NCBI RefSeq assembly: GCF_016765775.1 | Contig: NZ_JAESVN010000010.1 | Location: 37,397-101,396, forward strand | Source of the DNA: Szabonella alba | Lineage (GTDB): Bacteria > Pseudomonadota > Alphaproteobacteria > Rhodobacterales > Rhodobacteraceae | Direction: 5' to 3' | DNA: 64,000 nt | Shown here: in pieces, positions 61,762-64,000 of the stretch | Layout of the letters: each line of letters opens with the position of its first letter | How positions within the stretch are numbered: position 1 is the stretch's first letter | Position numbers and translations under genes: made by a program | Notes under the pieces: model-generated | Databases searched by the model: none | What the model saw: the letters and a program-made list of their open reading frames with translations, nothing else | Told to the model about the DNA's origin: nothing

Positions 61762-62195
61762 CAGCGCGCCCCCGGCCAGCCCCAGAGGCCATCGTCATCG
61801 TCTTCGTCCTCGATGGTCGGGCGCGACCGGGAAACCGGGGTGCAGCCGAGTTCGGCCGCCAGAAGCCGTGCCCGGGTCATCGCGTCCGACTGGATCGATA
61901 CCGCGGGGTTCTTCGCCATGCGCACAAGTCGAGACACACCATCCTTGTCGATGGCATAGACCTTCTGCACTGCCCCGAGGCGCTGGATCTCACGCTCCAT
62001 TTCCCGCGCCATACCGATCGCCATGCAGTAATTCTCGACGCTGCCGAGATCCGCGCTGGTCAGAATCTTGCGCTTCCCGAGGATGGGCACGATCCGCCGC
62101 CACTCTGTCTTGGCATCGTCCGACAGCCATTCGGGCGGCGGCATATCCTCGATAGGATCCCGTTCGACCTGGACCTGTGGCTTCATCCCGCGCAT
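61761..62195 (-). CDS. P27-family phage terminase small subunit
   Basis: A 144-residue DNA-recognition subunit. The P27-type core is PPEWLSDDAKTEWRRIVPIL, then LTSADLGSVENYCMAIGMA and RMAKNPAVSIQSDAMTRARL. The tail is acidic (IEDEDDDDG). ATG at 62195 is chosen; another ATG nine bases later is possible. It directly precedes the large subunit, as usual, but follows the head-closure gene, which is not. Confidence 0.85.
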   Translation of the reverse strand: MRGMKPQVQVERDPIEDMPPPEWLSDDAKTEWRRIVPILGKRKILTSADLGSVENYCMAIGMAREMEREIQRLGAVQKVYAIDKDGVSRLVRMAKNPAVSIQSDAMTRARLLAAELGCTPVSRSRPTIEDEDDDDGLWGWPGAR

Positions 62196-62196
62196 G

Positions 62197-62520
62197 TCAG
62201 TTAACCCCGCTCAAGGCGATGCAGCGCAGCTCGATACCGAAGCGGCGGCCGAGCGGCACAACCTCGCGAATGTTGAAGCTGCGCCCGGCATGGCGCACCC
62301 GGTCTGCCGTGGTGATCTCCCCCGCCCAGATCGTGCGGAAGACGATCACCGTCTCATCGCTGGCCCCGAAATCGCGCAGGAATTCAGTGGTGCCTTGCTG
62401 GACAATCTCGGCGCGCAGCTGCGCCTTGTCGGTCCAGGTGAACACCGGACTGCCCGCCGCGCTCAGGCTTTCCGTGGCCTCCTGCACCGTGATCGGATAT
62501 TTGCGGCGACCGGCCGTCAT
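62197..62520 (-). CDS. phage head closure protein (SPP1 gp16-like)
   Basis: A 107-residue small beta-barrel head-tail adaptor. The family pattern is clear: KYPITVQEATESLSAAGSPV, TWTDKAQLRAEIVQQGTTEF, and the closing ITTADRVRHAGRSFNIREVV. The ATG at 62520 overlaps the upstream stop by 4 bases (ATGA). It seals the portal after DNA packaging. Confidence 0.85.
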   Translation of the reverse strand: MTAGRRKYPITVQEATESLSAAGSPVFTWTDKAQLRAEIVQQGTTEFLRDFGASDETVIVFRTIWAGEITTADRVRHAGRSFNIREVVPLGRRFGIELRCIALSGVN

Positions 62521-62933
62521 GGCGCGACCTCCTGCACCAGGACCTCGACCGTCACCACGCCATGCGAGGTTTCGCCATCGCGGTCGCGCATCTGCCGCAT
62601 GCTGGAAACCCGCCAGTCGGCGCAATGAAAGCCCGGCCCGAGGTCGAGCCGACCGGATTGCACCGCCGCCCGGATCGCACCGCAGATCCGCTTGACACCC
62701 TCGAGCGAGGGCGCGCGTTCCCAGACATGCAGCGTGTGCCAGACCCGCTGCCGGTCGCGGCGCAGGCTGTCGCCCTCGTCCACCGCCTGACTTTCGCCCA
62801 GCATGATCGAGGGGGAAGGTGCCGGGCGCTGGTTTGCGTCAAGGATCGCGCTGGCCGAAACAAGTCCCGTCACTCCGGGACTGGCCACCAGCCGCGCACG
62901 CAGCGCCTCCTGAACCGACAGTTCCGCGCTCAT
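62517..62933 (-). CDS. DUF3168 tail-completion protein (gp17-like)
   Basis: A 138-residue protein of the DUF3168/tail terminator type. It begins SVQEALRARLVASPGVTGLV and has DRQRVWHTLHVWERAPSLEG, with a final VVTVEVLVQE strand. It joins the finished tail to the head. Starts and stops overlap its neighbours by 4 bases. Confidence 0.85.
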   Translation of the reverse strand: MSAELSVQEALRARLVASPGVTGLVSASAILDANQRPAPSPSIMLGESQAVDEGDSLRRDRQRVWHTLHVWERAPSLEGVKRICGAIRAAVQSGRLDLGPGFHCADWRVSSMRQMRDRDGETSHGVVTVEVLVQEVAP

Positions 62934-63340
62934 TTCGCCTCCTTGATCGCCTTGCCGATGCCGCGCTTGATCGCGGCCAGCGCCCGTTTCCGGTGCAATC
63001 GGAAGGCGGGCCAGAAGAAGGGCTGCGGATCGTGGAACGTGGTCCCGTGCTCCTGAAGGTGCGGATATCGAACATCGGAATTGCCCGCCGTGATCGCGAC
63101 GGCGTTTTCCGGCACCACCTTCGCCCCGCCGGGCTGGGAATAAGGCGGGGTGGACTGGCCGGGGCCGGTGACCGCGATGCTTTCGGCCAGATCACCGTCA
63201 TCCTTCGGGGCAAGCTGGCGCATGGTTGCCGCCATGGCCTCGGCCTGCCGCATGAGAACGGGCTGAATCGATTGCCGTGCCGCCAGCGGCACAGCCTTCA
63301 TGCGGCGCTGAAAACTGGACAGACCGCCATCATCCGCCAT
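62930..63340 (-). CDS. HK97 gp10-family head-tail protein
   Basis: A 136-residue virion protein. Family marks are MTRQLAP-like MRQLAPKDDGDLAESIAVTG and YPHLQEHGTTFHDPQPFFWP, the H/HDPQPFF motif being diagnostic. I chose the ATG at 63340 that overlaps the connector stop (ATGA). Confidence 0.88.
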   Translation of the reverse strand: MADDGGLSSFQRRMKAVPLAARQSIQPVLMRQAEAMAATMRQLAPKDDGDLAESIAVTGPGQSTPPYSQPGGAKVVPENAVAITAGNSDVRYPHLQEHGTTFHDPQPFFWPAFRLHRKRALAAIKRGIGKAIKEAK

Positions 63341-63675
63341 CAGAAGCTCCAATCCCGATATTCGTTCAGGATCTCGCGCACCCCGAACGGCACTTCCCGC
63401 GCTGCCGGGCCAGCCGCTTCGCGGTTCTCGAACCACCAGGCCATCAGCTGAAGGATCCCCTCGGCCAGCGAGGCCGGGAATTCCTCGCGCGTGTCCTCAT
63501 CCCCCGGTTCCTCATCAGGATCGAGGAACCGCGCGGCCAGCCTGTAGCCGAGCAGTCGTTCGACATGGTTCTGCGCCGCCGCAAGCTTGCGCCCGATCAT
63601 CGCGGCATCAAGCGCGGCCATGTCCTCGGTCAGGGACAGATGCGCGAAGGCCTGTTCGGAGGTGACATAGGCCAT
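63340..63675 (-). CDS. phage head-tail connector (gp6-like)
   Basis: A 111-residue helical connector that binds the portal. The family pattern is AYVTSEQAFAHLSLTEDMAA and GRKLAAAQNHVERLLGYRLA, followed by an LMAWWFENREAA helix and VPFGVREILNEYR. It is the first complete gene of the prophage in transcription order. Confidence 0.88.
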   Translation of the reverse strand: MAYVTSEQAFAHLSLTEDMAALDAAMIGRKLAAAQNHVERLLGYRLAARFLDPDEEPGDEDTREEFPASLAEGILQLMAWWFENREAAGPAAREVPFGVREILNEYRDWSF

Positions 63676-63699
63676 GTCAGGGGTCCTCGCTGCGCTGGA

Positions 63700-63873
63700 T
63701 CAACCCGGATCCTCGGCAGCGTTCACACGGACCACGTTGCTGTTGACCCAGAGAGAGGCATTCAGCTTGATCACGTTGTTCGCCGTATCATACGCTTCGG
63801 AGGCAGAACCGACGACAGCAACGAAATAGCGCTCCGAGGGCGTTCCACCGGGAGGAGCATCATTCAGCACCAT
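63700..63873 (-). CDS. 57-residue phage-type protein, probably truncated by IS
   Basis: Minus-strand frame from an ATG at 63873 to a TGA at 63700-63702, giving 57 residues (for example RYFVAVVGSASEAYDTANNV and KLNASLWVNSNVVRVNAAED). Asn/Val/Ala-rich strands suggest a structural phage protein. The start codon abuts the insertion-sequence end at 63874, so this is probably the 3' part of a longer gene. No family recognised. Confidence 0.5.
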   Translation of the reverse strand: MVLNDAPPGGTPSERYFVAVVGSASEAYDTANNVIKLNASLWVNSNVVRVNAAEDPG

Positions 63874-64000
63874 TGTTGATTTTCACCCAGAACTGACCCG
63901 GGTTTTTCATCGAGAATTGACCCGGCTTTGAGTATGGATTTCGGGTCAGGCAGGGGTCAAGATCTGTGTTGTCTCCTTCTTTTTCTTTGCTGCGGATGCG
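63874..64000. mobile_element. end of an IS21-type insertion sequence (partial)
   Basis: The sequence starts TGTTGATTTTCACCCAGA. Two imperfect 21-base repeats (63881-63901 and 63905-63925, 18/21 identical) share TTTCA..-AGAA-TGACCCGG. Multiple end repeats of this TGACCC type and a 5'-TG are typical of IS21-family ends. The element continues beyond the window. Confidence 0.55.
63946..64000 (-). CDS. possible C-terminus of an IS-encoded protein (partial)
   Basis: A minus-strand frame open at the window edge ends in ASAAKKKKETTQILTPA and a stop at 63946. A Lys-rich tail just inside an IS end is where istB or istA would finish. Only 17 codons are visible, so identity is guesswork from position. 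Confidence 0.3.
   Translation of the reverse strand, partial: ASAAKKKKETTQILTPA

Overview
The window looks like chromosomal DNA of a GC-rich alphaproteobacterium of the Rhodobacteraceae/Paracoccaceae (Paracoccus-like). Three things support this. The ATP synthase F1 genes form a separate atpHAGDC operon without F0 genes. The order rplU-rpmA-GNAT-obgE-proB is typical of the group. Many products are alphaproteobacterial in type (TIGR01459 HAD hydrolase, alphaproteobacterial RibF/YcgN neighbours, TAXI-TRAP transporter). No rRNA and no CRISPR array was seen. Assignments rest on reading motifs and gene order; no database search was possible.

Layout. 1-5040 is a stress-type block: a disordered small protein, a DUF892 ferritin-like protein, a secreted PRC-barrel protein split by a long Ser/Thr/Gly-rich insert, and a large HPII-type catalase. 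5173-13881 holds DNA repair (Mpg), a LysR regulator divergent from an NTF2-like/SDR pair, a DUF1622 membrane protein, DusA, a TauE-type exporter, an agmatinase-like enzyme, a TetR regulator and a TraB/GumN protein. 13986-21504 is housekeeping: Mn-type pyrophosphatase, a HAD-MaoC-RibF-YcgN-threonine aldolase run, a hydrolase/isomerase pair and Prs. 21578-26929 carries an H-type lectin-like gene and atpHAGDC on the minus strand with a clear intrinsic terminator. 27205-35659 holds a methyltransferase divergent from GloB, ClpA with a coupled M23 peptidase, a VOC protein, a branched-chain aminotransferase with a coupled unknown membrane protein, and a universal stress protein.

35876-43715 is the most interesting metabolic unit. 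It contains a TAXI-type TRAP binding protein, a fused TRAP permease, a DUF1850 protein, an L-2-hydroxyglutarate oxidase-like flavoprotein, and a DctB/DctD two-component pair with sigma-54 contact motif variation. From the permease onward every gene overlaps or abuts the next. This suggests one regulated uptake-and-oxidation system for a 2-hydroxy-dicarboxylate.

43716-55804 is minus-strand housekeeping (proB, obgE, GNAT, L27, L21), a DUF2059 protein, and a tRNA-Leu(UAA) gene interrupted by a 248-nt group I intron. Then follow a META-domain lipoprotein-like gene, a 3-oxoacid CoA-transferase pair, a tartrate/malate-type dehydrogenase, MtaB and DapF. At 55908 a tRNA-Lys(UUU) marks the border of a prophage remnant (about 55984-63873). 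It contains packaging, head-completion and tape-measure genes in an unusual order, zinc-ribbon proteins, and a possible leftover integrase tail. The last about 130 bases look like the end of an IS21-type insertion sequence that cuts into the prophage.
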